Assembly: GCF_003024195.1 (NCBI RefSeq)
Contig: NZ_KZ679038.1
Location: 620,001-684,000, forward strand
Direction: 5' to 3'
Source of the DNA: Streptomyces dioscori
Lineage (GTDB): Bacteria; Actinomycetota; Actinomycetes; Streptomycetales; Streptomycetaceae
Length of the DNA stretch: 64,000 nt
Below the pieces are notes generated by a model that was not told the DNA's origin, did no database searches, and saw nothing but the letters and a program-made list of their open reading frames with translations. Numbering within the stretch: the stretch's first letter is position 1; the number at the start of each line of letters is the position of its first letter. Below, piece by piece: positions 50,229-58,186 of this stretch. The position numbers and the translations under genes were made by a program.

Positions 50229-51800
50229 TCAGCTGCCGGAGATGGTCACGCCGGTCCAGTCGATGTGGGCCGGGTTCTTCGGCAGGTCCGAGATCGACTT
50301 GCTCTTGGCGATGAGGTTCGGCTGGGAGTAGGTGAAGACCAGTGCCTTGCTCTCCAGTCCCGCCCGGGTCGCCGCCTGGAGCACCTGTGTGTAGTCGGGG
50401 GCGTCCAGCGGGGTCTTGCGCACCTTGGCGATGGCGGCCTCGAAACCGGCCGGCTCGTAGGGCGTGCTGAGGTTCAGCGGGCCGTTGGGGCCGAAGTGGG
50501 CGGTGAGGGTCTGCGCCGCGGAGTCACGGCCGGTGGTCCCGTACAGCGAGAACGTCAGGTCCTTCGCGAAGAACGGGGTGGCCCAGTTCTTGTCGATCTT
50601 GATGGTGACCTTGATGCCGACCTTGCCCAGCTGGGACTGGACGATCTCCGCCTGCGGGTCCTCCGCAGGGATGACCAGGTTCAGCTTGATGTCACCGGAC
50701 TTGTAGCCCGCCTCGGCGAGGAGCTTCTTCGACTTCGCCGGGTCGTAGGGGTAGGCGTTCTCCGACTTGGGGTCGTAGGCCTCGTACCCCTTCGGGAACG
50801 GCTGGTCGGTCACCTCGCCGTAGCCGAAGGTCAGCTTGTCGACGAACTCCTTGCGGTTGACCGCGTGGCGTACGGCGTCGACGACCTTGTCGTTGTCGAA
50901 GGGTGCCTTGTTGACGTTGAGGCTGAGGTTCGAGGCGTTGAAGCCCGGCTGTACGAAGACGTCCAGGCCGGCCTTCTTGGCGGCGGACGCCTGACTCGGG
51001 TCCAGGTCGGCGAAGTTGTAGACGCCGGTCTGCAGACCGGAGACGACCGTGGAGGCGTCGGGCGCGGAGGTCAGCTCGACGTTGTCGATGTGGATGTTCT
51101 TCGCGTCCCAGTAGTCCGGGTTCTTCTTCAGGAGCGCCTTGGTGCCCGGGATCACCTGGGTGACGACGAACGGGCCCGCGCCGACCGGGTTCTGGTCCAG
51201 CTTCTCGGGGTTCTTGGCCGCCTTGGGGCTGGCGATCTGCAGGACGCGCTGACCGAGCAACTGGGGTATCTGATAGTCGACCTGGCTGAGGTGCAGGACC
51301 GCGTCGAGGCCGTCGGCGTCCACCGACTTGATGGAGGTCAGGTCGCCGAAGAGCGCCGAGTTCTTCTGCTTCTGCGCCCGCTCGATGGCCGCCTTGACGG
51401 CGGCGCCGTCGACGGGCTCGCCGTCGCTGAACTTCAGGCCGGAACGCAGATGGAAGGTGATCTCGTCACCCTTGTCGTTGTACTCCCAGCTCTTGGCGAG
51501 GTCGGGAACAGCCTTGCCGCTCTCGTCCGTACGAGTCAACGAGGCGTAGGCGAGGGCGAGTTCGCGGAACTGCGCGCCGCTGCCACCGACGACCGGGTCC
51601 CAGTGGGTCGGGAAGTACGAGGAGGTCCACTTCAGCGTGGAGCCGCCGCCCGAGGCGGCGGAGTCACCGCCGCAGGCGCTCAGTACGGGGGTGAGCACGG
51701 CGACGAAGGCGGTTCCGAGGGCTGCGGCCCGCAGGCGGCCTGCGCCTCGGGACGAACGGCGGTCCGCTCCGGGGCGGCGGGTAATGAGGTGAGCGGGCAT
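50229..51800 (-). CDS. Extracellular substrate-binding lipoprotein (SBP family 5)
   Basis: A 523-residue lipoprotein of the DppA/OppA/NikA family. The signal peptide ends in lipobox VLSAC (Cys at about 43). SWEYNDKGDEITFHLRSGLKFSDGEPV (about 105-130) is the family signature. Substrates of the family range from peptides to nickel chelates and small organosulfur or aromatic compounds. First structural gene of the ten-gene operon; together with two permeases and two ATPases it makes a full importer for the compound attacked by the monooxygenases. Confidence 0.9.
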   Translation of the reverse strand: MPAHLITRRPGADRRSSRGAGRLRAAALGTAFVAVLTPVLSACGGDSAASGGGSTLKWTSSYFPTHWDPVVGGSGAQFRELALAYASLTRTDESGKAVPDLAKSWEYNDKGDEITFHLRSGLKFSDGEPVDGAAVKAAIERAQKQKNSALFGDLTSIKSVDADGLDAVLHLSQVDYQIPQLLGQRVLQIASPKAAKNPEKLDQNPVGAGPFVVTQVIPGTKALLKKNPDYWDAKNIHIDNVELTSAPDASTVVSGLQTGVYNFADLDPSQASAAKKAGLDVFVQPGFNASNLSLNVNKAPFDNDKVVDAVRHAVNRKEFVDKLTFGYGEVTDQPFPKGYEAYDPKSENAYPYDPAKSKKLLAEAGYKSGDIKLNLVIPAEDPQAEIVQSQLGKVGIKVTIKIDKNWATPFFAKDLTFSLYGTTGRDSAAQTLTAHFGPNGPLNLSTPYEPAGFEAAIAKVRKTPLDAPDYTQVLQAATRAGLESKALVFTYSQPNLIAKSKSISDLPKNPAHIDWTGVTISGS

Positions 51801-52195
51801 CTCGTTCTTCCTTTGGCGGGCCCCGGCCGGGGCCGGGGCAGAAGGAGCAAGGCGGGAGGACCTGACCCTGTGCGTACGGAACGTCGACTCGGACCCGGAG
51901 GGGCCGCACGGACATGCCGGGGAGAGCGCCGGCGCGCACTCGGGGCGCGCGGCACTCAGGGCAGGGCGTGCGGCGCTCAGAGCAGGACGTGCGGGATCGC
52001 GGGACTACCGGGATGGAGGAGTCGACGGGCTCGCAAAGGGGCGGGCCGGGAGACGGAGAAGGTGTGCGACGAGGCACGGGGAGTGCGACGGGGCACGGAG
52101 AGGAAGACGCAGAGGCGGGCACGGCTCGGTCGAGCACTGGAGAGCCAGTACTGGAGGCGGCGGTCAGGCGTCTGCGGACCGGGGACGGCGAAGGG
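51801..52195. other. Long leader between sulfur-type leader peptide and binding protein
   Basis: Nearly 400 bases of transcribed leader on the minus strand separate the leader peptide stop (52196) from the binding-protein start (51800). Plus-strand repeats of the kind GTGCGACGAGGCACGGGGAG make it rich in self-complementary sequence and it could fold into alternative terminator/antiterminator structures. No further ORF is convincing. Confidence 0.5.
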
Positions 52196-52279
52196 TCAGC
52201 GACAGAGTGCGCTGCTGGTGCGCCGCAGGTCCACGTAGCGGCACACCACACCGGGGTGCGTCGTAAGCATGGTGCTCAT
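52196..52279 (-). CDS. Short leader peptide, actinobacterial sulfur/cysteine type
   Basis: A 27-codon ORF (too short for ordinary ORF calling) starting MSTMLTTHPGVV and ending with the pattern RYVDLRRTSSALCR. Many Streptomyces genes for sulfur, sulfonate or cysteine metabolism have in front of them a short ORF with the H/Y-V-D-L-x-R-x-S-S-A-x-C signature, annotated as putative leader peptide. GGGAG lies eight bases before the ATG. Cys codons near the end would let ribosomes sense cysteinyl-tRNA supply (as established for cysteine-rich uORFs in mycobacteria). This points to sulfur-starvation control of the downstream operon. Confidence 0.72.
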   Translation of the reverse strand: MSTMLTTHPGVVCRYVDLRRTSSALCR

Positions 52280-52309
52280 CCTGGGGGCTCCCGCAACCGA
52301 CTGTCAATG

Positions 52310-52325
52310 GACACCAATTGGTGTC
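52310..52325. promoter_or_regulatory. Perfect 16-bp palindrome upstream of the leader peptide
   Basis: GACACCAATTGGTGTC is a perfect palindrome 30 bases upstream of the leader peptide start. TTGACA follows directly on the minus strand (52307-52302), so the site overlaps or adjoins the probable promoter and likely is the operator of the sulfur operon. A good -10 was not found. Confidence 0.6.
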
Positions 52326-52377
52326 TCATTGGGCGGGACGGGGTCCGCCGCAGTTCACAGCCTCGGACGAGCCGGAT

Positions 52378-53367
52378 TCACCGTGCGGCGGGGTGAGTTG
52401 CCGCCTCGTCGGGGTGCAGCCACAGGGGCCCGCCCGCCGTGTCCACCCGCACGGCGTCCGGGGGCGGCCAAGGGCCCTCGGTCAGCAGCAGCCGCTCCAG
52501 GTCGGTGAGACTGCGGTAGCGCTCCAGCGCGTGCGCCGGAGTGAGCCGGGCGTGCACCGCCGACAGCCCGGGACTCAGTTCCTCGACGGCCGCCGCGTAC
52601 TCCTCGAAGGGCCGCCAGCCGGGTACGACGCGGTACTCGCCCTCGGTCCGGACGAGCAGGGTCGGCAACGCGTACCGGTGTCCGCCCTCGTCGGTCTCCT
52701 TGGCCGCGCCCGGATGCGGCGACCCGTCTTGCGCGGTGAGCACCTCGGCCACCGGGCGGCGGGCCTCCAGCCGGTCGGCGCGCACCTGTTCCAGCACCGC
52801 CCCGGAGGCGGCGTCGACCGCCAGCCGCCGCACGTCCAGACCGGGTACGCCCCGGACCGCGGCCAGGGCCAGGTCGGGGGTGTCCGCCGGTTCGCCGAGC
52901 ACGAAGACGCTCTCCCGCAGCCGCCGCAGCACCCGCTCGGCGACCTCTTCGCCCTGGCGGACGGCGGCCTTGGCAACGAGCGAGGAGGGCCAGGAGTCGG
53001 CCGGCATCCGGCTGAGCCGCACGGGGCGCGGGGCCCGGCTGTGCGAACTGATCTCCTCGACGTAGCGCGCGTACCAGGCCGTCTCCGCCACCGGGTCGGG
53101 CGGCGGATCGTCGTCGTGGTCGAAGAGGATCGCGTACGCCCGCCGCCAGCGGACCCGGCCGGCCAGCGCCGCCCGCAACTTCCGGAAGACGGGCTCCGAT
53201 CCCCAGGCCCAGGGGCACAACGGGTCGGTGTACTCGACGACTTCGACCGACGCCGGTGTCAACGAGTTGGGCTGCGGCGGCTGTTGAGGCGGCCGGTGTG
53301 GCTGCGAGTTCGACTGCGGCGGTTGTTGCGGCGGCCGTCTCGGTCCCGGTTGCGGCCCGGCTGTCAC
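52378..53367 (-). CDS. DsbA/FrnE-like thioredoxin-fold protein
   Basis: A 329-residue protein. After a Pro/Gln-rich, repeat-containing N terminus (PPQQPPQ twice, about 11-37), a DsbA-like fold begins: VEVVEYTDPLCPWAWGSEPVFRKL, with a single Cys in CPWAW where DsbA has CxxC. LPTLLVRTEGEYRVVPGW matches the cis-Pro region of the FrnE-like group. Role probably in thiol or glutathione-type chemistry, not classic disulfide formation. GTG 53367 overlaps the Rrf2 stop by 4 bases, so the two are co-translated. Confidence 0.8.
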   Translation of the reverse strand: MTAGPQPGPRRPPQQPPQSNSQPHRPPQQPPQPNSLTPASVEVVEYTDPLCPWAWGSEPVFRKLRAALAGRVRWRRAYAILFDHDDDPPPDPVAETAWYARYVEEISSHSRAPRPVRLSRMPADSWPSSLVAKAAVRQGEEVAERVLRRLRESVFVLGEPADTPDLALAAVRGVPGLDVRRLAVDAASGAVLEQVRADRLEARRPVAEVLTAQDGSPHPGAAKETDEGGHRYALPTLLVRTEGEYRVVPGWRPFEEYAAAVEELSPGLSAVHARLTPAHALERYRSLTDLERLLLTEGPWPPPDAVRVDTAGGPLWLHPDEAATHPAAR

Positions 53368-53852
53368 GCGGCGCCTCTCCGGGCGAGCCCTTCGGCCGCT
53401 GCCGCCGCTCCCGTCACGCCCGTCACGCCCGCCGCTCCCGTCACGCCCGTCGTTCCACGGGTGAGCAGCGAGGTCAGCGTCACCCCGCCCAGGACCGCCG
53501 CGGCGGCCGCCTCGACCTCGCGCCACACATCGGGCAGGCCTGTCGCGGGACCCGGGTAGTCGAGACCCTCCAGCGGCTCACCGCGCAGGGTGATCAACTC
53601 GCCGTCCACGGCACGCGTGACATCGAGCAGGGTGATCTCCTCGGCGGCCCTGCCGAGCCAGTAACCGCCCTCGCAGCCGCGCTGGCTGCGCACCAGGCCG
53701 GCTCTGCGCAGTTCACCCACCACGGACTTCAGGAAGCGGAACGGGATCTCCTGCGAGGAGGCGATGGCTTCACAGGTGAGCGGGCGGGAAGGTTCGCGGG
53801 CGAGCTCCAGCAGCGCCCTCATGGCGTAGTCCGCCTTCGCGGAAATATGCAT
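53364..53852 (-). CDS. Rrf2-family transcriptional regulator
   Basis: A 162-residue regulator starting MHISAKADYAMRALLELA, with the Rrf2 winged helix (CEAIASSQEIPFRFLKSVVGELRRAGLVRSQRG and CEGGYWL). Only one Cys occurs in the region where Fe-S Rrf2 proteins (IscR, NsrR) have three, so it is more CymR-like, that is, of the type that senses cysteine precursors. The C-terminal end is a Gly/Thr/Ala-rich repeat (GTTGVTGAAGVTGVTGAA). Divergent from a cupin gene, cotranscribed with the thioredoxin-fold protein. Confidence 0.88.
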   Translation of the reverse strand: MHISAKADYAMRALLELAREPSRPLTCEAIASSQEIPFRFLKSVVGELRRAGLVRSQRGCEGGYWLGRAAEEITLLDVTRAVDGELITLRGEPLEGLDYPGPATGLPDVWREVEAAAAAVLGGVTLTSLLTRGTTGVTGAAGVTGVTGAAAAAEGLARRGAA

Positions 53853-53990
53853 GCGCACATCATGCCTGAGGAGGGGGGCGGCGCGCGGCGCTTCGGCGGC
53901 TTGTTTCCCACATTGCGGGAACATTGCCGCAGGTGAAAGCCAAAGGACACCTCTTGACATCCTTTTCGGGACCGCTCTAGCGTCGCCGCC
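53853..53990. promoter_or_regulatory. Divergent promoter region of Rrf2 and cupin genes
   Basis: On the plus strand TTGACA (53954-53959), an 18-base spacer and TAGCGT (53978-53983) form a good housekeeping promoter. The transcript would begin at about 53990, so the cupin ATG at 53991 is leaderless and no ribosome site is present. An inverted repeat TGCGG (53914-53918) / CCGCA (53927-53931) may be the Rrf2 site. Confidence 0.65.
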
Positions 53991-54533
53991 ATGAGCGAGC
54001 CGCTGACGACCCCCGGTGAGGGCTTCCATCCCCACCTCCACGACAGCCCGAACGAGCCGACCGCACCCCTGCGCAGCCGTCTGCACCACATCCGCGCCGA
54101 CTCCCTGGACGGCGACACCGCGCAGAGCGGCGGCATGCGCAGGTTCGCGGCCGTCAGCGGGAGGACCGTCGGCTCCGAGAAGCTGTGGATGGGCCAGACG
54201 CATGTGGCTCCGTCGACGGCTTCCTCCGACCACCACCACGGTGAGTCCGAGACGGCCATCTATGTGGTGAGCGGCCACCCGGAGTTCGTCTTCATCGACG
54301 ACTCGGGCCGGGGCGGGGCCGAGGGCGCGGGCGAGGGCGCGGGCAAGGAGCCGAAGGAGGTACGGCTGCGGACCTCACCCGGCGACTACATCTTCGTACC
54401 GCCGTTCGTCCCGCACCGGGAGGAGAACCCGGACCCGGAGGACGAGGCGGTGGTCGTCATCGCGCGCAGCACGCAGGAGGCGATCGTGGTCAACCTCCCC
54501 CAGCTGTACGCCCTTTCGCCGGACGAGTCCTGA
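53991..54533 (+). CDS. Cupin-domain protein, leaderless
   Basis: A 180-residue cupin with ETAIYVVSGHPEFVFIDD and YIFVPPFVPHREENPD; HHHGESE before the first strand supplies metal ligands. A Gly/Glu-rich insertion (GAEGAGEGAGKEPKE) comes from short DNA repeats at about 54318-54350. It resembles cupins that bind or isomerise small carbonyl or sugar compounds; function unknown. Divergent from the Rrf2 regulator, which is a likely controller. Confidence 0.85.
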   Translation: MSEPLTTPGEGFHPHLHDSPNEPTAPLRSRLHHIRADSLDGDTAQSGGMRRFAAVSGRTVGSEKLWMGQTHVAPSTASSDHHHGESETAIYVVSGHPEFVFIDDSGRGGAEGAGEGAGKEPKEVRLRTSPGDYIFVPPFVPHREENPDPEDEAVVVIARSTQEAIVVNLPQLYALSPDES

Positions 54534-54563
54534 GCCGTCGAGGGTCGCGGAACCCGAGGTGAG

Positions 54564-55001
54564 TCAGGTCACGGCCGGGGCGGCCGGTTGGGCACCCGCG
54601 GCCAGCAGCACGTCGATCGTCTCGGGATGGGGCCCGGCCATCGCCCACTCCAGCGGGGAGCGTCCCGTGCCGTGGTCCTCGCGGAGCCGGGGATCGGCGC
54701 CGTGCGCCAGAAGCGCACGGACCGTCTCGACGTGCCCCCAGCAGGCGGCCCCGCACAGGGGTGTGCCTTCCGTGCCCCGTCCGCTCTCCGTGTCGGGCGG
54801 GGCCCCGGCCGCCAGCAGGCGCAGGACATTGCCGGTGGCGCCGTGGACGGACGCGGCGTAAAGAGGTGTGGTGCCCTCGGTGTCGACCGTGCCGGGGTCG
54901 GCCCCGGCTCGCAGGAGAGCGTCGATCTGCGAGCTGTCGCCGAAGGTCGCGGCGCTGACGAGCCGTCGGGACAGCTTCTTCTGCCGGCGTCTGTTCACCA
55001 T
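54564..55001 (-). CDS. Ankyrin-repeat protein
   Basis: A 145-residue protein composed of four ankyrin repeats: VSAATFGDSSQIDALLRAGADPG, TTPLYAASVHGATGNVLRLLAAGAPPD, GTPLCGAACWGHVETVRALLAHGADP and SPLEWAMAGPHPETIDVLLAAGA. It is a protein-binding scaffold with no enzymatic domain. ATG 55001 has GAGG about nine bases away; the frame open to 55154 lacks support. Single gene. Confidence 0.9.
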   Translation of the reverse strand: MVNRRRQKKLSRRLVSAATFGDSSQIDALLRAGADPGTVDTEGTTPLYAASVHGATGNVLRLLAAGAPPDTESGRGTEGTPLCGAACWGHVETVRALLAHGADPRLREDHGTGRSPLEWAMAGPHPETIDVLLAAGAQPAAPAVT

Positions 55002-55184
55002 GCGTCCGACCTCGCACCTCAGCCCGAACCTGCATCGGGCAAGCCAAGGCATCCGCTGCCGCGGCCTGCCGGGAGGCCGACGGTATCGACAGCTCCGGCG
55101 TCGCGGCCACCGGGTTTTCGAGCGGAGCGCCGCACGACCGCCGGCCGAGTTCACGTTCCGTGACGGGTGTCGTCCGGGGAACGA

Positions 55185-55218
55185 AAGAGGGTCCGGACCA
55201 CAAGGTCCGGACCCTCTT
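55185..55218 (-). terminator. Strong terminator of the initiator tRNA gene
   Basis: AAGAGGGTCCGGACC (55185-55199) and GGTCCGGACCCTCTT (55204-55218) pair perfectly (15 bp) around loop ACAA, six bases after the tRNA 3' end. Confidence 0.85.
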
Positions 55219-55224
55219 CGACAG

Positions 55225-55298
55225 TAGCGGGGACAGGATTTGAACCTGCGACCTCTGGGTTATGAGCCCAGCGAGCTACCGAGCTGCTCCACCCCGCG
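55225..55298 (-). tRNA. Initiator tRNA-fMet (anticodon CAT)
   Basis: A 74-base tRNA on the minus strand starting CGCGGGGTGGAGCAG. Initiator signs: C1 is not paired with position 72 (T), three G:C pairs (GGG/CCC) close the anticodon stem around CTCATAA, and the T loop is GTTCAAATC. No CCA is encoded. It is a single tRNA gene ending in a perfect terminator hairpin. Confidence 0.95.
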
Positions 55299-55975
55299 TC
55301 GACATCACCTACCGTACGCCATCATCGAGGGCCCTGATGACCACCCACCGCGACGGCGGGCCGACAGGTACGGCTTCCCTGGGGCGCGGCCGGCCCGTGT
55401 GAGGGTCTGGAGGAGCCCTCGGACGGGCTGTGAATCGGCTGACGGCGCGGGTAGTCGAAGAGCGCACCCGGCCATACGCGGGTGTGGCGGCCGCCGTCGC
55501 CTGTCTGCGACGCCGGCGGCCGCCGGCACGAGGACTCGCGTCGTCCCCTGACGCGAGGGCCTCGCGCGGGATCGTCCTCGCGGCACTTGGGGCGCGCGGG
55601 AGTACGCCCCAACTCGAAAGGCCGCAAGGACGAGGGACCGGGGTCCGCGCAGAACATCGCGGGATGCGGACTCCGGTTTCCCGGTTGGCGTGGTGGTCTC
55701 TCCGGGCCCGGGGGCTGGGGGCCGGCTGCTGGTACCCGCCACGGCGGGCACGGCCGGCTGCCCGTGCGGAAGCCGGTGTCTCTGCCCGAGATCTTAGAAC
55801 GTGGCCGGTACGAGGCAAGAACGCGTTTCGGCCCCGACGGGCGTGACGTGGCGGATCGTGTGAGGTCGTGTGGGGTCGGACGCACCCCGGGCCCAGCGCT
55901 GTGGCCCCGCGACCGATAATCGCCGCATGGTGGCCCCGCGAAGCACGGGCACCGTGATCGGAAGGAAGGCGGGCA
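55299..55975. other. 677-base region without a recognisable gene
   Basis: It is upstream of the tRNA gene (minus strand) and of the RBBP9-like gene (plus strand). Open frames here are long but look like GC-driven noise: Arg/Pro/Gly-rich in all frames with no family signature. A 16-base palindrome GCCGGCGGCCGCCGGC is at 55512-55527. No integrase, direct repeat or attachment-site copy of the tRNA was seen. Confidence 0.5.
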
Positions 55976-56557
55976 ATGGTCTCGTACGTCATCATCCCCG
56001 GGATCGACGGTTCGGACGCGCGGCACTGGCAGAGCCTGTGGGAGAAGCGGTGGGGCGGCTCGGCCGTGCGTGTCGCACCGGCCTCGTGGAGCAGGCCCGA
56101 GCTGTCGGACTGGGTCGACGCGGTCCAGACCGCCTACGAGTCCGTGGCGCGGCACGACAGCGAGATCGTGCTGGTGGCGCACAGCCTCGGCTGCTGGACG
56201 GCCGCGGAGTGGTTTGACCGGCAGGACCGGCTGGGCCGGGTGGGCCGGGTGCGACCCGCTGGGGTCACGGCGTTCCTGGTCGCACCTCCGGACACCCGGA
56301 GCGCGTCGTTCCCGAGCCACGCGGCTCCCTCGTACGTGGACGTGACCGCCCGCCCGCTGCCGTGCCGGAGCCTGCTGGTGGCGAGCGACGACGACCCGTA
56401 CTGCGATCCGGCGGCGTCCGCCGCGTTCGCGCGCGAGTGGCGGGCCCCGTCCCACTTCGTCGAGAACCACGGCCACATCAACTCGGCAAGTGGCCTCGGT
56501 GACTGGCCGGCCGGGCAGGAGCTCCTGCGCACGCTCGTCGACGAGCCGACCGCGTGA
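55976..56557 (+). CDS. RBBP9/YdeN-family alpha/beta hydrolase
   Basis: A 193-residue serine hydrolase: YVIIPGIDGSDARHWQSLWE (oxyanion His region), AHSLGCWTA with the nucleophile Ser, ASDDDPYC with Asp and ENHGHINSASGLGDWPAG with the catalytic His. This compact cap-less form is typical of RBBP9/YdeN proteins, whose bacterial role is unknown. GAAGG precedes the ATG. Single gene. Confidence 0.9.
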   Translation: MVSYVIIPGIDGSDARHWQSLWEKRWGGSAVRVAPASWSRPELSDWVDAVQTAYESVARHDSEIVLVAHSLGCWTAAEWFDRQDRLGRVGRVRPAGVTAFLVAPPDTRSASFPSHAAPSYVDVTARPLPCRSLLVASDDDPYCDPAASAAFAREWRAPSHFVENHGHINSASGLGDWPAGQELLRTLVDEPTA

Positions 56558-56667
56558 GGCTGCGGCTCCGTGGTCGGAGCGGTGACCGCGAACGGTGACC
56601 GGATCGTTCCGCTTCGGGACCCGATGCGGCATGTCGCCGCGAGCACCACGTGGCTCAGACTCTGGGC

Positions 56668-57267
56668 ATGAACCGCGCACTGATCGTCATCGATGTCCAG
56701 GAATCCTTCCGCGCCCGCCCCCTGTGGGCGACGATCTCCGACCCGAAGATCGCCGAGCAGGTGAACCGGCTGGTCCGGCTCGCCCGTGACGCCGGGGACC
56801 TCGTGGTGTGGGTGCTGCACTGCGAGCCCGGCAGCGGCGACGTCTTCGACCCGGCCCTCGGCCATGTCCGGCTCATGGAGGAACTGGAGCAGGCGGAGGG
56901 TGAGCCGCTGATCCACAAGACCTCGCACAATGCCTTCACCACGACCAACCTCCAGCAGATACTCACCGAACGCGGTGTCCGCGAACTCGTCGTCTGCGGC
57001 ATCCGCACCGAGCAGTGCGTGGAGACCACCACCCGCGTCGCGAGCGACCTCGGCTACCAGGTCACGTTCGTCACCGACGCGACCGCGACCAACCCCATCC
57101 CGCACCGCGACGCCCCCGACGACCAGAGCGTGGCCGACCTGCTGGCCGACCCTCGTACGCTCTCCGCCGACGAGGTCGTCCGGCGCACCGAGTACGCGCT
57201 CGCCGGACGCTTCGCCACCATCGCGACGGTCGACGGTCTTGAGGCCGCGGCGGCACATCGGGCATGA
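56668..57267 (+). CDS. Isochorismatase-like cysteine hydrolase
   Basis: A 199-residue hydrolase with all three residues of the family: Asp in LIVIDVQESF (about 9), Lys in LIHKTSHNAF (about 80), and Cys in GIRTEQCVETT (about 117). Such enzymes cleave amide or ether bonds (nicotinamidase, isochorismatase, hydantoin-related). The ATG at 56668 is preferred to GTG 56650. Ten bases after its stop begins a GlxA-type AraC regulator, which often accompanies and controls these hydrolases. Confidence 0.9.
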   Translation: MNRALIVIDVQESFRARPLWATISDPKIAEQVNRLVRLARDAGDLVVWVLHCEPGSGDVFDPALGHVRLMEELEQAEGEPLIHKTSHNAFTTTNLQQILTERGVRELVVCGIRTEQCVETTTRVASDLGYQVTFVTDATATNPIPHRDAPDDQSVADLLADPRTLSADEVVRRTEYALAGRFATIATVDGLEAAAAHRA

Positions 57268-57277
57268 TGACCGGATC

Positions 57278-58186
57278 GTGACGCACATCGTCTTCTTCCT
57301 GGTGCCCGGGGTCCATCTGCTGGACCTGGCCGGCCCCGCGCAGGTCTTCTCCACGGCCGACGACTTCGGGCACCCGTACACGCTCTCCTACGTCGCCGAG
57401 CGGCCGCAGGTTCCCACCGCGCAGGGGCTGCCGCTGGTGGCCCGGCTCGACTGGCCGGAGCTGGGGCCCGAGGACCTGGTCGTGGTGCCCGGCTGGCGGG
57501 CGGGCACCCTGGCCGACAGCCCCGCCATCGGTCCCGCCCCGCTGCGGGCCCTGCGGGACCACCACGCCAGGGGCGGCACTGTGGCCAGCGTCTGTGCCGG
57601 GGCCGAGGCCCTCGGTCTCGCCGGGCTGCTGGACGGCCGTCACTGCACGACCCACCACGACGTGCAGGACGAGCTGGCCTCGCGTCACCCGCGGGCGCTG
57701 GTCGTCCGGGACGTCCTGTTCACCACGGACGACCGGGTGGTCACCTCGGCCGGCATCGCCAGCGGTATCGATCTGGCCCTGCACCTGGTCGCCACCCGGC
57801 ACGGCCCCGCGGTCGCCGCCCAGGTGGCACGGGAGATGGTCGTGTACGCCCGCCGCAACGGCCACGAACCGCAGTCCAGCGCGATGCTCCGGCACCGGTC
57901 CCACCTCGACGACACCGTGCACCGGGCCCAGGACCTCATCGACGAACGTTTCGACCAGGCGCTCCCCCTGCCGACCGTGGCGTCGGCCGTGGGCGTCAGC
58001 GAACGCACCCTGACCCGGCTCTTCAGCCGCGCCACCGGGCTGACCCCCCTGCGCTACCAGCAGACCCTGCGCCTCGAACGCGCCCAGCACCTCATCAGTC
58101 ACGGCGCGACCATGGACGCCGCCGCCCGCTCCGTGGGCTTCGAGGACCCGCGCATGCTGCGCCGCCTGCGCGCCCGCACCACCTGA
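57278..58186 (+). CDS. GlxA-type AraC-family regulator with DJ-1/PfpI domain
   Basis: A 302-residue regulator. Residues 1 to about 170 form a DJ-1/PfpI amidotransferase-like domain (FFLVPGVHLLDLAGPAQVF, VASVCAGAEALGLAGLL with the nucleophile-like Cys). An AraC-type helix-turn-helix pair follows (LPTVASAVGVSERTLTRLFSRATG, MDAAARSVGFEDPRMLRRLRA); the second ends close to the C terminus. GTG 57278 follows the isochorismatase stop by ten bases and the two form an operon. Confidence 0.88.
   Translation: MTHIVFFLVPGVHLLDLAGPAQVFSTADDFGHPYTLSYVAERPQVPTAQGLPLVARLDWPELGPEDLVVVPGWRAGTLADSPAIGPAPLRALRDHHARGGTVASVCAGAEALGLAGLLDGRHCTTHHDVQDELASRHPRALVVRDVLFTTDDRVVTSAGIASGIDLALHLVATRHGPAVAAQVAREMVVYARRNGHEPQSSAMLRHRSHLDDTVHRAQDLIDERFDQALPLPTVASAVGVSERTLTRLFSRATGLTPLRYQQTLRLERAQHLISHGATMDAAARSVGFEDPRMLRRLRARTT

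Noticed and set aside
49413..52238. A 941-residue plus-strand frame opposite the importer genes
   Set aside because: It runs over four well-supported minus-strand genes and its composition (E, G, R, V-rich, no domain) is that of a frame mirror.
55225..55298. tRNA-fMet as an integration site of a mobile element
   Set aside because: No integrase, no direct repeat of the tRNA 3' end and no element-like genes on either side.
55309..56680. Minus-strand frames 55309-55995 and 55322-56680
   Set aside because: Arg/Pro/Gly-rich without family features; the second runs over the RBBP9-like gene on the other strand.
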